Shown: positions 1-11,400 of the stretch, piece by piece
Layout of the letters: each line of letters starts with the position of its first letter
Numbering within the stretch: the stretch's first letter is position 1
From: Tritrichomonas musculus
Lineage: Eukaryota > Parabasalia > Tritrichomonadida > Tritrichomonadidae
Direction of reading: 5' to 3'
Assembly: GCA_039105265.1 (NCBI GenBank)
Contig: JAPFFF010000003.1
Span: 5,952,001 to 6,016,000, forward strand
DNA: 64,000 nt
Position numbers and translations under genes: made by a program
Notes under the pieces: model-generated
What the model saw: the letters and a program-made list of their open reading frames with translations, nothing else
Told to the model about the DNA's origin: nothing
The model's database searches: none

Positions 1-331
1 TGCTTTCTGAAATAATAAAAACAACTGAATAAAATTTTAGAAAAAATTAGAATTTTCATATCACATTTCAAAAAAATACTATCATGTTTTGAATTTGTTG
101 CAGCTACTCTATGAAACAACAACAACAAAAATAAATTGTAACATTTTTGATATATTTCGCATATTATAACAAAATAAAATTAATTTTTTTTTTTTTTGAT
201 TTCTTTGATAATATCTAATCCAAATAATAATTTTTTTTTTTTAAAACAAAGTGTATACATAATTTTATTTTAAAAACCAAATAAATATAGTATATTATAA
301 TACAATATTTAATAAACACATAATTTTAACA
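1..331. other. gene-free 3' flank
   Basis: AT-rich sequence with T runs near 185-198 and 231-241. It lies downstream of the minus-strand gene that ends at 332. I see no gene, RNA or repeat structure in it. Confidence 0.6.
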
Positions 332-2833
332 TCAGATGCATTTTGGGACTTTAATAACAGCTATATTAAGTTTAAGGGAAAGCTTTGTATCAGATTTTTT
401 CACAGTATCAAACATTTCTTTTGTTACTGCAATAAAAACTTCTATAATTTTGGGACTGAGTGCTTTAATATATTGACGAAAATTTGTAACAAGACGTGTG
501 AACCAAATAAATGATACAATTAGTTCATCAACACCAGCAAAAAAGAAACAATTACATGCAAATTCTTCGAAACTTTTAACCAATATAAAATCATCATTAT
601 TTTTGAAAAATTTGTCATAAACAAGATTCAATTGCCAAATAATTTGGACGAGTTCATAAATTTGATTTCCAAGTTTCAAATCACGAAGATTTTGCATTTT
701 TTTAAAAACTTTCAAAACGAATTTATTTTGTGAAATCATTGTTACGATTTTTTCTTTTTTAACGAGAAAACATCTTCTTTTATCAGAAAAGAAAGCGAAA
801 TCTCTTCTAATTTCATCCATTCCTTCACATTCAGTCGGCCATTCATTTAAAATGGCCAAAGCATAATGATAATTAAATTGAGGAATATTTTCATTAGAAT
901 TCACAATACAAAGCAAATCTTCAAATTTTTCAGCTTTCATTTTCATTATATTTTCATTTTTTTCATCTTTTTTCACTTTTTTTTCAGGTAAATTTTCACT
1001 GCTTTCATTCAAATCATTTGAATAAAAACTGCAGAATTGACAAATATTTGAACGATAAGCAGAATTTGAATCAAAAAATACTTGTTGTATTTGCTGTTGT
1101 TGCTTATTTTGTTGCTGATCAAATAATTGCTTTTTGGTTTGATTTTGCTGTTGTAAATGCTTCAAATAAAAATGCTGACATGAAATATTTTCTTTATAAC
1201 GAAAAGTCATGAATTTTAAGCTGTTTGAAACATATTTTTGGGATTCATCTTCATTAATTATTGTTGATGAAAAATTTTCTTGTGAAATGCATTTTTCAAG
1301 GACAAATTCTTGCGCATTCTTCCACATGCACATTTGACTATCACGCTTAAAATCTTCCAAAATGCGAGAAAGTTCTCGCTGCGTTTGGAGCCTTCCAATA
1401 AAAATTTCAAACGCCTTTTCAGAATAATTTTTCTTTTCATTTAACTTTTTTAACATGAATGAACGGAAACGAATCGATTTAACAGTTGTTGAGTTCATAA
1501 CAGCTTGAATTTCTTGATTTTTTGGGTTTTTCATATTAATTAATTGAGGAACAGTTAAACCGTTAATTAAAGCAGTTGATAATACTTGATTCCAAACACG
1601 TTCAAAATTTGCAACTTCTTCCTCTGTGAAATCGTTTTCATCATTAGATTTTTCTTGAAGATTATTAAATATAATTGAAATAGGAGAACGCTTAGCTCGT
1701 GATGATATCGGCTTGGCTGAAAATTGAACATAGCCAGGAAGCATAGATTCTGCTTTGGCAGGCGGGATTTGCGATTCTTTGAGAGTTGCTTTAAATTTAA
1801 ATAAATTCGATTCAAGTAAAAATTCTCGAAGAAAACTAATCTCGAAACCTGATAAAAGTGAAAAAACACATGGTAGTTGGATATCGAGAACATAAGACAA
1901 TTCTTGAGTGGTCAATGATTCAGATTGGGATTCAATAATGGCATTCATTAAAATTTGTTGGTGTGGAGATCCATAATTAAATGAACAATAATTCAATATC
2001 CGCGATAATTCAATAAACACGTTTAAAAATTCATCACTACATGCTGTATAATATCTCATTCGGGCTCTGGGTAAGAAATATTGACGAAAGAAAAAATCTG
2101 ATAAAAATTTTGGATCATTTTCATTTAAGATTTTAATTAACCTTGAATGATGCGGAGTCAACTGCCGAAATGATTCAGAAATAGCATGTAAAAATGATGA
2201 AAAAACAGATTTTTTAGCACATTTTTTTTGAAAAGTTTGCCAAAGAGTTTCCGAAAATCGAGGAAAACAATCAAAAAAAGAAGCAAGGAGTGATGAAGTA
2301 AAACGGTCATGAGAAAGTGCTAAACAATGCTCAATGAAAATGGATCCTGCTTCTGAAAATTCAGTTGTCATAAAGTAAAAAAATATTGCTGGGAAAGTAA
2401 CAGTACTAAAAACATCTGAAAAAGATGGACTTTTATTTGTGAAAAAATCAACGACTTCATCTGCAACTTGATCAGGAATAGTGTAAAAACGTTGAAAAAG
2501 ATTTGTGACAGTTTGAATAATAGTAGATGGGATCGACCTAAATAATGGATTAATTTGAAAGGCTTGAGGGGATAAAAATGCATTTCTTTTGCTGGACATA
2601 AACTCGTCCTGCGAATATAATGTCGAAAGACGCATCAAAGCTGCACAACGTGAAAAAGAAATCGTATTAAATAATTTTTCTTTGAGGATGTCTTCAGAAT
2701 TAATACATGAAGGACAATCCATCCATTTAATAATATCAAATTGACCATCAGCCGTTTTTTCATAAAATTCGTTAAAATAACTTTGAGAATTACTTGCACT
2801 CGAGTTTGTTTCGTTTATTTGCTCATTTGACAT
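332..2833 (-). CDS. unrecognised 833-aa protein
   Basis: A single open frame of 833 codons. The frame can be extended 8 codons upstream only from a TTG, so I take the ATG at 2831-2833, giving an N-terminus of MSNEQINETN. I do not recognise a family. The first 350 residues are helix-rich and hydrophobic with many FF/FL pairs but no clear membrane segment. A middle part is polar and ends in a glutamine-rich stretch near residues 580-600. A lysine/glutamate-rich linker follows, then a second helical block. The architecture suggests an alpha-helical scaffold or a divergent GAP/GEF-like protein, but that is only an impression. It is divergent from the uL22 gene with a 274-bp spacer. Confidence 0.75.
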   Translation of the reverse strand: MSNEQINETNSSASNSQSYFNEFYEKTADGQFDIIKWMDCPSCINSEDILKEKLFNTISFSRCAALMRLSTLYSQDEFMSSKRNAFLSPQAFQINPLFRSIPSTIIQTVTNLFQRFYTIPDQVADEVVDFFTNKSPSFSDVFSTVTFPAIFFYFMTTEFSEAGSIFIEHCLALSHDRFTSSLLASFFDCFPRFSETLWQTFQKKCAKKSVFSSFLHAISESFRQLTPHHSRLIKILNENDPKFLSDFFFRQYFLPRARMRYYTACSDEFLNVFIELSRILNYCSFNYGSPHQQILMNAIIESQSESLTTQELSYVLDIQLPCVFSLLSGFEISFLREFLLESNLFKFKATLKESQIPPAKAESMLPGYVQFSAKPISSRAKRSPISIIFNNLQEKSNDENDFTEEEVANFERVWNQVLSTALINGLTVPQLINMKNPKNQEIQAVMNSTTVKSIRFRSFMLKKLNEKKNYSEKAFEIFIGRLQTQRELSRILEDFKRDSQMCMWKNAQEFVLEKCISQENFSSTIINEDESQKYVSNSLKFMTFRYKENISCQHFYLKHLQQQNQTKKQLFDQQQNKQQQQIQQVFFDSNSAYRSNICQFCSFYSNDLNESSENLPEKKVKKDEKNENIMKMKAEKFEDLLCIVNSNENIPQFNYHYALAILNEWPTECEGMDEIRRDFAFFSDKRRCFLVKKEKIVTMISQNKFVLKVFKKMQNLRDLKLGNQIYELVQIIWQLNLVYDKFFKNNDDFILVKSFEEFACNCFFFAGVDELIVSFIWFTRLVTNFRQYIKALSPKIIEVFIAVTKEMFDTVKKSDTKLSLKLNIAVIKVPKCI

Positions 2834-3057
2834 AGATACAACTCGCTCTCTTATCAAGTATTTCGGTGAAAAAAAATCAATGTTTTTTGAAAATATTCAT
2901 AGAAATTTGAATATAATTTTCAATTTTGATTGAATATCAAAATCAATATAAATAAAAACTAATATCTAATTAGTAAGATTAGACGAAATATATTCTTTTT
3001 TGAAATTATAATTTTTCTGAAATTCTATAGAAAATTTGAGGGGGAAAATCTTTATTT

Positions 3058-3107
3058 TGAAAAGTTTACAATTTTCGGTTTGGTCGGCCTTTTTCTCCTT
3101 CGAATAA
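3058..3107 (+). promoter_or_regulatory. ribosomal-protein promoter with M5-like initiator
   Basis: GAAAAGTTTACA sits at 3059-3070, followed by GGTTTGGTCGGCCTTTTT at 3077-3094. The second block matches the block upstream of the uS7 gene (41138-41155) almost base for base. Its GGCCTTTT contains CCTTT, the M5 initiator described in Trichomonas vaginalis, where transcription starts at the second C. That would place the start at 3089, a 19-base leader. The start-site placement is inference. Confidence 0.55.
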
Positions 3108-3593
3108 ATGGGTAAGACTTATACCTACGGCAAAGAAGTTCCATGCCTTAAAGCATGCGCAAATCAGGAACGCGTCCATTTTAAACCAATGTTTGAAACA
3201 GGTCGTGCAATCAAGGGAATGAATGCAGAGAAAGCAATCGTATATCTCGAACAAGTTATCGCTCACAAGCGCGCAGTTCCATTCTTCCGCTATAACGAAG
3301 GTGTCGCTCACCACGAACAAGGTCACGAATTCGGATGCCCACAAGCACGCTGGCCAGAAAAGTCATGCAAGCTTTTTATCAAACTCTTAAAGAACGCACT
3401 CAGCAGCGCATCACAAAAACCAGAACTCGATCCACACAAACTTGTCGTTGTCCACGTTCAATGCAACCGCGCAAGAATGTATAGGTATCGTAGAATTCAC
3501 CAAGCTCACGGCCGTGTTAAGTGCTATGCTTCACCACCAACAAATGTACAGCTTGTTCTTGCCGAACCACAAGAACAAACCGCCTCTGCATAA
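3108..3593 (+). CDS. RPL17: 60S ribosomal protein uL22 (L17)
   Basis: A 161-aa protein with the uL22 pattern. Residues about 20-40 (RVHFKPMFETGRAIKGM) match the conserved VHFKN..ETA.AIKGM of eukaryotic L17. VPFFRYNEGV and ARWPEKSCK match VPFRRYNGGV and GRWPKKSAE, and the C-terminal RRIHQAHGRVKCYASPP matches RRTYRAHGRINPYMSSP. uL22 lies in the large subunit with a loop lining the peptide exit tunnel. It is shorter than the human protein (184 aa) because the basic C-terminal tail is missing. Codons are noticeably C-ending and richer than in its neighbours, as expected for a highly expressed gene. The upstream promoter block is shared with uS7. Confidence 0.95.
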   Translation: MGKTYTYGKEVPCLKACANQERVHFKPMFETGRAIKGMNAEKAIVYLEQVIAHKRAVPFFRYNEGVAHHEQGHEFGCPQARWPEKSCKLFIKLLKNALSSASQKPELDPHKLVVVHVQCNRARMYRYRRIHQAHGRVKCYASPPTNVQLVLAEPQEQTASA

Positions 3594-4236
3594 GTTTCTA
3601 AATAATTTATTGATTGCTAGTTTATAATATATTTCTTTTTTTTTTCTTTTTTCTTTTAAATTTTGTTAAAAAAGTTTATTTTTAAAGAGATGCAACCAAG
3701 AATTCAAACATTCTTTTCCCTCATTAAATGAGCGTTGGAAAAAAAAAATCTTTTCAATAAATTTTAATAACGTACTATAATGTAAGATCTTCTTCATTCA
3801 TTTGGTGAATCAATTAATGATACATTTTAATATTATGTAAAAAAACAAGCCATTTGTATGCAGATGACATCTGGCAGATGTTTCCAAAATATAGTCATCT
3901 GATTACAAAAGTAAAAGATTTTGATGATTTTTAATTGTTTTAACTTTGGCTATAGGATATAATACCATAAAAACACAACAAAATGCAGATTCTACTCAAA
4001 TACCTATAAAAATAGAATAATAATTCTATTATATCTATAATTAACTTTGAATCTAGATTTTGTATATATTATCTTTTGAGAATTTGATTTTTAACTTTAT
4101 GACATAAATTTAAATTTCAAATCACCTGTAAATAATCAAATCTAGAAATTTAATATCATCAATTTTTATAAATATATTCGAATATTTATTTTAAGGTGAA
4201 ATCATTCTAAAAACAATTTCTTTTTTATAGATTAAA
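3594..4236. other. gene-free spacer between convergent genes
   Basis: Lies between the convergent uL22 and LRR genes. It holds T runs just after uL22 and a small palindromic patch near 3860-3905 where CAGATGACATCTG is followed by another CAGATG and later by GTCATCTG. I see no open frame with coding character. Confidence 0.5.
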
Positions 4237-5016
4237 TTACATTTTACTCATTTCTTCTACTTTTTGTACCGCTTCACACATTCTCGATATAGCACGCAAT
4301 ATATCTCCATGCACTTCAGGACCACATCGAATTGCAAAACCAAGTGGTCGTAAAATCGATGAAAGCTGTTCTGTGAATGGTATACTATCGTCATATTCAA
4401 ACTCATTTTCACCTTCTGTTGTTTTCTGTTGCAAATCAGATTCCAATTCTTCAGATTTGTTTTTGATTTCTATAGCTGGAATAGGTGAAATAAACTCATC
4501 ATCTGTGGCTTGGATACCAAATTGATCTGCAAGGTAACGAAAATCAAATTCTGACGGAGGAGGATATGCTACAACCCAACCAGCATTAACAAGGTATTTT
4601 GCAACTGGCGGGAAAGATTTTGCCATTCTTCTCTCTGTTTTTGAGACTCTTACTCCGTTAATATCGTAGAGGCGAAGGCCAACTGCAAGTATAACAGAAA
4701 GGCGGAAGTTTTCTACTCGGGAAATTGGGGTATCAATAAATGAAATACTCGTTATTCGAGGCTGTGAAGATAGACCTGAAAGCGTGTTTAGTTTTGTATT
4801 ATTTGCACTAAGACTTGTCATATTTGGCTGCACAGGAAGTGTGTGGAGCGATGTAATTGATGAATCGTCGAGAATTAATTTTTTAAGTGCTTTTTGAGAT
4901 CCAAGTTGGGTAAGGTCTGTCGTTGATACACCAGTAAAATTTAAAACGCCATTTAGCGACATCATACGGCGCTGTCGCTTAAGAGCTTGCGTAAGGGTTT
5001 CCTTTTGAGTTTTCAT
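4237..5016 (-). CDS. leucine-rich-repeat protein with LRR cap
   Basis: A 259-aa protein. Residues about 45-120 carry irregular SDS22-like leucine-rich repeats (LKKLILDDSSITSLHTL, then LSANNTKLNTLSGL and ISFIDTPISRVEN). They are followed by a cap motif, LRLYDINGVRVSKTER, typical of the C-terminal cap of LRR proteins such as SDS22 and LRRC families. After about residue 150 the protein is not repetitive; there is an acidic stretch at about 185-215 and a helical tail. LRRs of this type bind other proteins, and the partner is not visible here. The ATG is at 5014-5016. It is divergent from the giant HECT gene. Confidence 0.8.
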   Translation of the reverse strand: MKTQKETLTQALKRQRRMMSLNGVLNFTGVSTTDLTQLGSQKALKKLILDDSSITSLHTLPVQPNMTSLSANNTKLNTLSGLSSQPRITSISFIDTPISRVENFRLSVILAVGLRLYDINGVRVSKTERRMAKSFPPVAKYLVNAGWVVAYPPPSEFDFRYLADQFGIQATDDEFISPIPAIEIKNKSEELESDLQQKTTEGENEFEYDDSIPFTEQLSSILRPLGFAIRCGPEVHGDILRAISRMCEAVQKVEEMSKM

Positions 5017-5410
5017 TTTAAATGCTTCTTGTATAGATATTATTTTCTTAAACGGACAATGTAATTTTTCATATCAAAATTCATTCAGAGTTACATATAA
5101 ATCCAAGTCCATTTTAAGTATTGGCAAGAAAATACAATCCATTCCTTAATTGATATTACTATTCGATTGATATTTTACCAGCAATAATATATCACACTTT
5201 TTTTTTTATTACATAATTCTTAATTTACTAATCTGATCAAACCCAACTTATTAATAAAAGTTTAACTTATTAATGCTATTTCTATTTTCATATTTTATAT
5301 GATATAATGTTATTGAGTAAAAAATATGTCTGAAAATTTTTTTTAAATCTCAATTGAATGGAAAATGATCAGCTGATTTATTTTAATAATATTTATAGAA
5401 TTTCATTTTT
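5017..5410. promoter_or_regulatory. shared divergent intergenic region
   Basis: 394 bp between the starts of the LRR gene (minus) and the giant HECT gene (plus). It contains AAAAGTTTAACTTATTAAT near 5257-5275, one of the recurrent AAAAGTT motifs. A TCATT (5403-5407) matching the trichomonad initiator TCA+1Y(T/A) lies 6 bases before the HECT ATG. Initiator matches at this stringency are expected by chance, so the site is tentative. Confidence 0.35.
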
Positions 5411-8400
5411 ATGGGTTCCGGACCATCTCGAAATCTTGATTACAGTTCAAATGCGATTTCAAATATACTAAAAGATTCTGATGAAAATGTATTTGAAGTT
5501 AATTTTGATGACTTATTTTTAACATCTGATTTTCATTCTGATTTACTAGAATTACCGGAAGATAAAAGAAATACAACTGTATCACCACCGAATGAAAATA
5601 TCGTTGCAGATATTATGACAGATCCAACTGCTTTTGCATCTGTTCAAACAAGTGAAGAAGCTTGGATTGAAGTACTTGCACCATTATTTACAGGAAATGT
5701 GCGAACAAAACCATATATACATCAACTATATGCAGCGATGTTTCGTTTTTTTAATGATCGACCAAATAAATTTTTCGAAAATGAAGAGAATCGTCAGCTA
5801 GGCATTATGGAAAATTTAAACACCGAAAAACCGCTAATAAATAGACATTATAATCAATATGAAAGCCCAAAAATTTCCATTAATCATGATTTTATTAATT
5901 CAATTAATTCATTTCAATCTATAACTAACCAACCAAAATTAAAAATGATCACATCTATTCCAGATTTCAACAAAATTCAAAAAATGTCATCTAATCCATA
6001 TTATACTCCAGTTAGCACGAAACTCAAAGAAATACTAAATAATTATTTTCAAAACGAAAATATAAATACACATAAAGCCGATATTGAGCAGATGATTATG
6101 TATCTTATTAATTGGGGATTTTTTTCATCAGACATTTCATGCATTATTGAAGCTCTGATTGCAATTTTTAAATTACAACTCGTATTACCATCACAAGCAA
6201 AGTTTTCTTATCCAGTTCAGCATTATTATGAATTAATTTCTAATTCAATCACATTAACTAACTCTGCTAATTATCTTTTACCAAATCCACGATCAGTAGT
6301 AATTCCAAATTATTCCCTTCCGAAAAACCCATCATGCTCATTAGTTGCATGCGATGGATCAAAGATATATATAATTGGAAATCACGGCGTTATTCACTCC
6401 GTATCTTTAAACAAAGGAGTTATTAATACAGCAACAAGATTTCACACTATTCAACTAGGAATGATTCCCAAGAAAGAAAGAGTAATGATGGGAATTACGG
6501 TCAGTAATGGCTTTGCCCATATAAGTGGTCCATTTATGCCAAAACCATATATTTTCAAGCTTCCCTCCTTTGAACAAGTCAAAGATGGCTTTACAATCAC
6601 GAGCGAATCGAAAATTTCGCGAAAAAGTAAATTGAATCCACCTTTCACCAGTGATGGTCAATTTATTTATTCATTAAGTGTCAAAAAACACACTGTTTCT
6701 GTTTATTTAATCCAGCCACCCAAAATCAAGCTCCAAAGAGTTGTTAAACTAGGCGAAAAAGATCCTTCTAATTTCAATTCAAATTTACCAGGCAGTTTCA
6801 TCAACATTGATGAAGACAAAATCCCACAAATACCTAAAAACAAGAACATTCCGATCTTTACTAATGGCACTGTATTAACAATCGTTCTTTTGAGCAAAGA
6901 AGTGAATGGACAATTTTACTACATAATGCGTCATTATTCATTAATTGATGGAACTCACATTGGTGACAATTTACATATACAAAAGTGGCCATTATTTTCG
7001 ATTCTTTATGATCCATGGAATAGATTTTATTGGGAATTGTCACCTGAAAAGAACAAAACACATCTTATTAAGCTTCCCAATTATTCATCACAACCATTAT
7101 GGCTAAATGGCTGGCTTACAAATGTCTCCCAACAAAGCTATATTGAAATCTTGAATTCAATCAACACATCGAAAAATTTGAAAGGTTTATATACATCTTT
7201 GAATTCATTTATAACTTTTTTATCAGCACAATTTAATGGCTGTTCATTTAAGAATTATTTATGTTCACATTTATCTACAACTCATTTTATTGCACCTTGC
7301 ACACCTGAACTTGTGAAAAGTGTCATATCAGCAATTCAATATTATGCTGATATATTGGATAAATGCAATTCTAACAACAAATTCATTAAGAAAATTGAGC
7401 CAATAATTGACATGAATACAATTCGAACAATTATGCTTTCTTATGTTGGAATCTTAAATTACAACTTATCTAATTTTGAATCAAGAGTTGTTAAAGATCA
7501 AACTATTCAACTGACACAAGAAGATATCAATGAAATCGTTGATTTCATTGACATAATTGTTAAAAATGATCATTTATCATTTTTGCACCGTTCAATTACT
7601 TTTCTTTTCTCTAATAGTTTTTCAATTATAATGAAAGAGCCTAGTGTTAAAATGACAAATATCTTCAATAAGTTGTATTTGACAATGCCTCATAATTTGG
7701 TGAAATATATGCTTTCAATAATTGACAACAATACCATGTTTCCTTATTTAGTTTCATCAAAGATTGTCAGAGATCTTTTCACACCAATATTGAAAGATAT
7801 TGCATTAGCGAATCAAGTTCCAAATGAAACTGAATTTATTTGCTCTTTCATGAGATTAATGATGCTTGAATTAAAGAAAGTTTACACTAATAATCAAGTT
7901 GATATTCCTCCATCAGCACAAATGCTGAGTGACACTTTTTTGGCTTTTGCTAATTTAATGTCAGAAGAGACAGTTTTCTTTTTAAAGAAAATGGCAATTT
8001 CTTATCATGAAGAAACTTTCAAATTCCATCCATTTGCTCGTCTTTTATTAAAATGGTTGATAATGCTTGAACCATTCACGCAATTCAACCGTTTATCAAA
8101 TAAATTCACAGCTTATTTAAATGTATTCTTTAATTCCTATTCCCAAAATTTGTTACAAATTAAAGCAAGCCCTGAACTAAGGCCAGATGGGAAAGGTTAC
8201 TCTACGATATACATGATATATTATGAAATATTTTCAGAATATTTAGATTTTTTGGCTGCTTTACTTAATGGTGGAACTGAATTAAAAGAAGCAACGCAAT
8301 ATTTATGGTTAATTAAGTCAACAATCGATGGCCATGTTGTTCCATCTGATATTGATTCACTTGTTGAAAATGTTAAAAATAATGATACAAGTAAAGTTAA

Positions 8401-11400
8401 AAAATCAAAGAAAGAAATGCTATCAAGAGGATTTTCTTTCAACATCAATAAGAAAAATTTGATGGAAAAGAAATTAGTTGTTGATTTTGTTTCTAATTTG
8501 ACTCTTCAAAAAGAATCACCATCAGCCAAATCTTTAATGGATTATCTATATAAAAAAGTAAATAATCCATTAAATAGAAGACTAACTGAAGAACAAAGAT
8601 GGATTGAAAGATTGATTTTAGGAGCTTTTTCTAAACAACTTGGCGTTGCTTCTGATTTATTTAATATTTCTCAACAAGTTGCAAAACAAGAAGTTCCAGT
8701 TTTATCTCCTTTTATTAAACAAATTTTAGAAAGTATTTATAAAATCAGAAGGAATTTGACTTTAAGTCGCCAAAAGACGGCACAATTTCGTGCACGTTGC
8801 GAACAAGACATGACTCCACCAGTAACTGACAAACTTGAAGAAAATTATGAAGAATTCATGAATCAAATCATTAAAAAATCAGTCTTTTTGCTTCATATTC
8901 AACCATGTCTTCAATTTCAGTCAGTTAAATTTGAAGAAGATTTTCCATTAATGCTAAAAAATTTAACTTTCTTTACTACTTCTACAATAACTGTTGAAAA
9001 TTACTTTAAATTGATAACAGCATCGAATAAATCAAGGAAAAATATCGCAACAGGAATTCAATTAATTATTGATTTCCTAAGAACAAATAAAAATGTTTAT
9101 TGCAATTCATTTTTAATTGATAAATTCTCATCAAGTGGAGATATTGTTAATTATTTATCAACACTTGAAATTTCTTCACGTGAGAAAGGAATTAAATTAA
9201 TTGTACAATTAATGGAAATTTTAAGACAATTCATCATTAATGATGACAAAGCATCAGAAGGTTCATCTAATTCAATTGTTGTTCTTTATGCAAACTTAAT
9301 TTTATCAATTGCTAAAATATCAACAAAAGATGTTTTTAAACCATTATCAAACCTTTTAGAAGATTTATCAAAAAAACATTCTGGTGAAGTTTTTCGTTCT
9401 TATCTTTCTTTTCTTGGCTCAGTTATGACAATTTTATATGAAACTAATTCTGAATTTGCTTCATCATCTGAATTTTTATCATTAATAAGAAAATTGTTTC
9501 CAAGTCAAGAAATTACTGAAAATATGCTTCCAATTGCACGAATATGTTATAAAGCAGGACTTGATCTACAAATAAATTATATGAATATATTAAATATATT
9601 AAAGAATTGCAGTCCTTCACTTTATCATTCAGCTTCAACTTTTCTTAGTGAAATTCTTCGAAAAACAGAAGATAAAATTGGATTCTTATTCACTGTTTTA
9701 CAAGAAATTGCTATTTCTATTTCAGGAAAGAATTCATTAATAATGGAAGATTTTCCTATTTTTGATGAAAAAATAAATAATAATGATTCACCAGTAAATG
9801 ATAATAAATGCAAAGCTGTTAATGCAATTTGTTCTTGCGTGTCTGAATTGATTCAATTTGTTCGAAGAATTTTAATCAGTGGTGACGATATCAACATGAC
9901 CTTGATTAAAATATTTGATTATATTTTATATACTTTTTCACCAGAAAAGCCATCATCAAAAGAGATATTTGATAATGATATATTCAAACAGTTCCAAGAT
10001 CCAATCTTCATTTATGCAGTTTTTGCAATTTTATCGAATTCAATTGACGGTGTTCATGTTAATTCGATTCTTAAAAATGAAGAAGATAATACTATTTATT
10101 ACATTGATAGTATTGATCAAGTTAATGAACGATACTTTGTATGGAAACTTCCAATAACAAAAGATTCGGAAGTTATTTCTATTGATTTTTCACCAAAATG
10201 CGTTCCCGTTTCAATTATGCCTTTTACAACTGCCATGTATTCGAATTATCAATTTTTGATTCCTTTCTTCTTGAAGGCTTTGAGTAAAAGTCATTCAAAA
10301 TTAAATGACATTTTAATCTTAATGTCATTTAAAGAATATTCATCAGATTCTAAATTTTTAACTGAATTTAATCCTAAATTTGCTGAAGAATTTCTTTCTA
10401 ATATAAGTACAATTAAATTAAATAATTTCTCATTCATTGATACATCGAATTATTTCCAAATTCTTCTCTATTCTCATTTGAGACAGAAAAGTAATGGATT
10501 TAATGAAGCTCAAGATCAAATTCCTCAATTTTACGCCTTTTCACCTTATGATTATGTTGTTTCTGCAGAAATTACAAATAACATGATCAACTGCGGAAAT
10601 GACTGTCACATGTTCATTACGTCTCCCATTTCAAACAAAATGAAAAGCACATTAAAAGTGAATATTTTAAATTGTCAAAATTTCCAAATTGGCGCTTATT
10701 GTCTTTCAACATATCAATCAGGTGCTGATTACTTATTAATGTCATGTGTTGATAATCAATTTATTAACAATGACATTAATTTTGATACCAAATTTAAAAA
10801 CAAGAAATTTAACAACACAAATGAAAGTATCATTATTAAATACACACCACAAATTGGCACTTTTATCTATATAAATGAAGAAAGAGTGAATATAAATCCA
10901 ATGAAGCCAAATATAAATCCAATTTCATTTTTGATTGTTACTTATGAAAGCGCTTCAATTCAATATTCTTTACAAACAGAATATACAGCTGTTTCCAATT
11001 CATCCGATGACAATAAAAGCTCATTTAAATCACCACCACCTTCATTCGCACCTTTGGCTGGCAAAGCTGTCTTCATAAAGAAGAAGACAAACAAATTTGA
11101 CTTGTTTTCAAAGAACAAGAAGAAACAAAATAAAGACATTCATGAGATTATCAAAGAAAAAACTTGTTCTTTGATGAATAATGAAGAAATTCAAGTTGAT
11201 TTCAATTCATTCAGAACTAGAAACCTTTCAATGAATGAAGAACAAGTTTCTCTTGTTGGCCAATTTGATGAAAATGACATCATCATGTATCCTGAAACAA
11301 TTTACACGAAACTTTCCGATAAAATCAACATAACTCCACAAAGTTCATTGTGCGCATATATACCAGACTCACCCATACTTTATTCGCAAGTTCGTCAAGA

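Noticed and set aside
3855-3905. Structured RNA from the CAGATGAC palindromes after uL22
   Set aside because: Arms are only 8 bp and compete with each other; no promoter or terminator frames the region.
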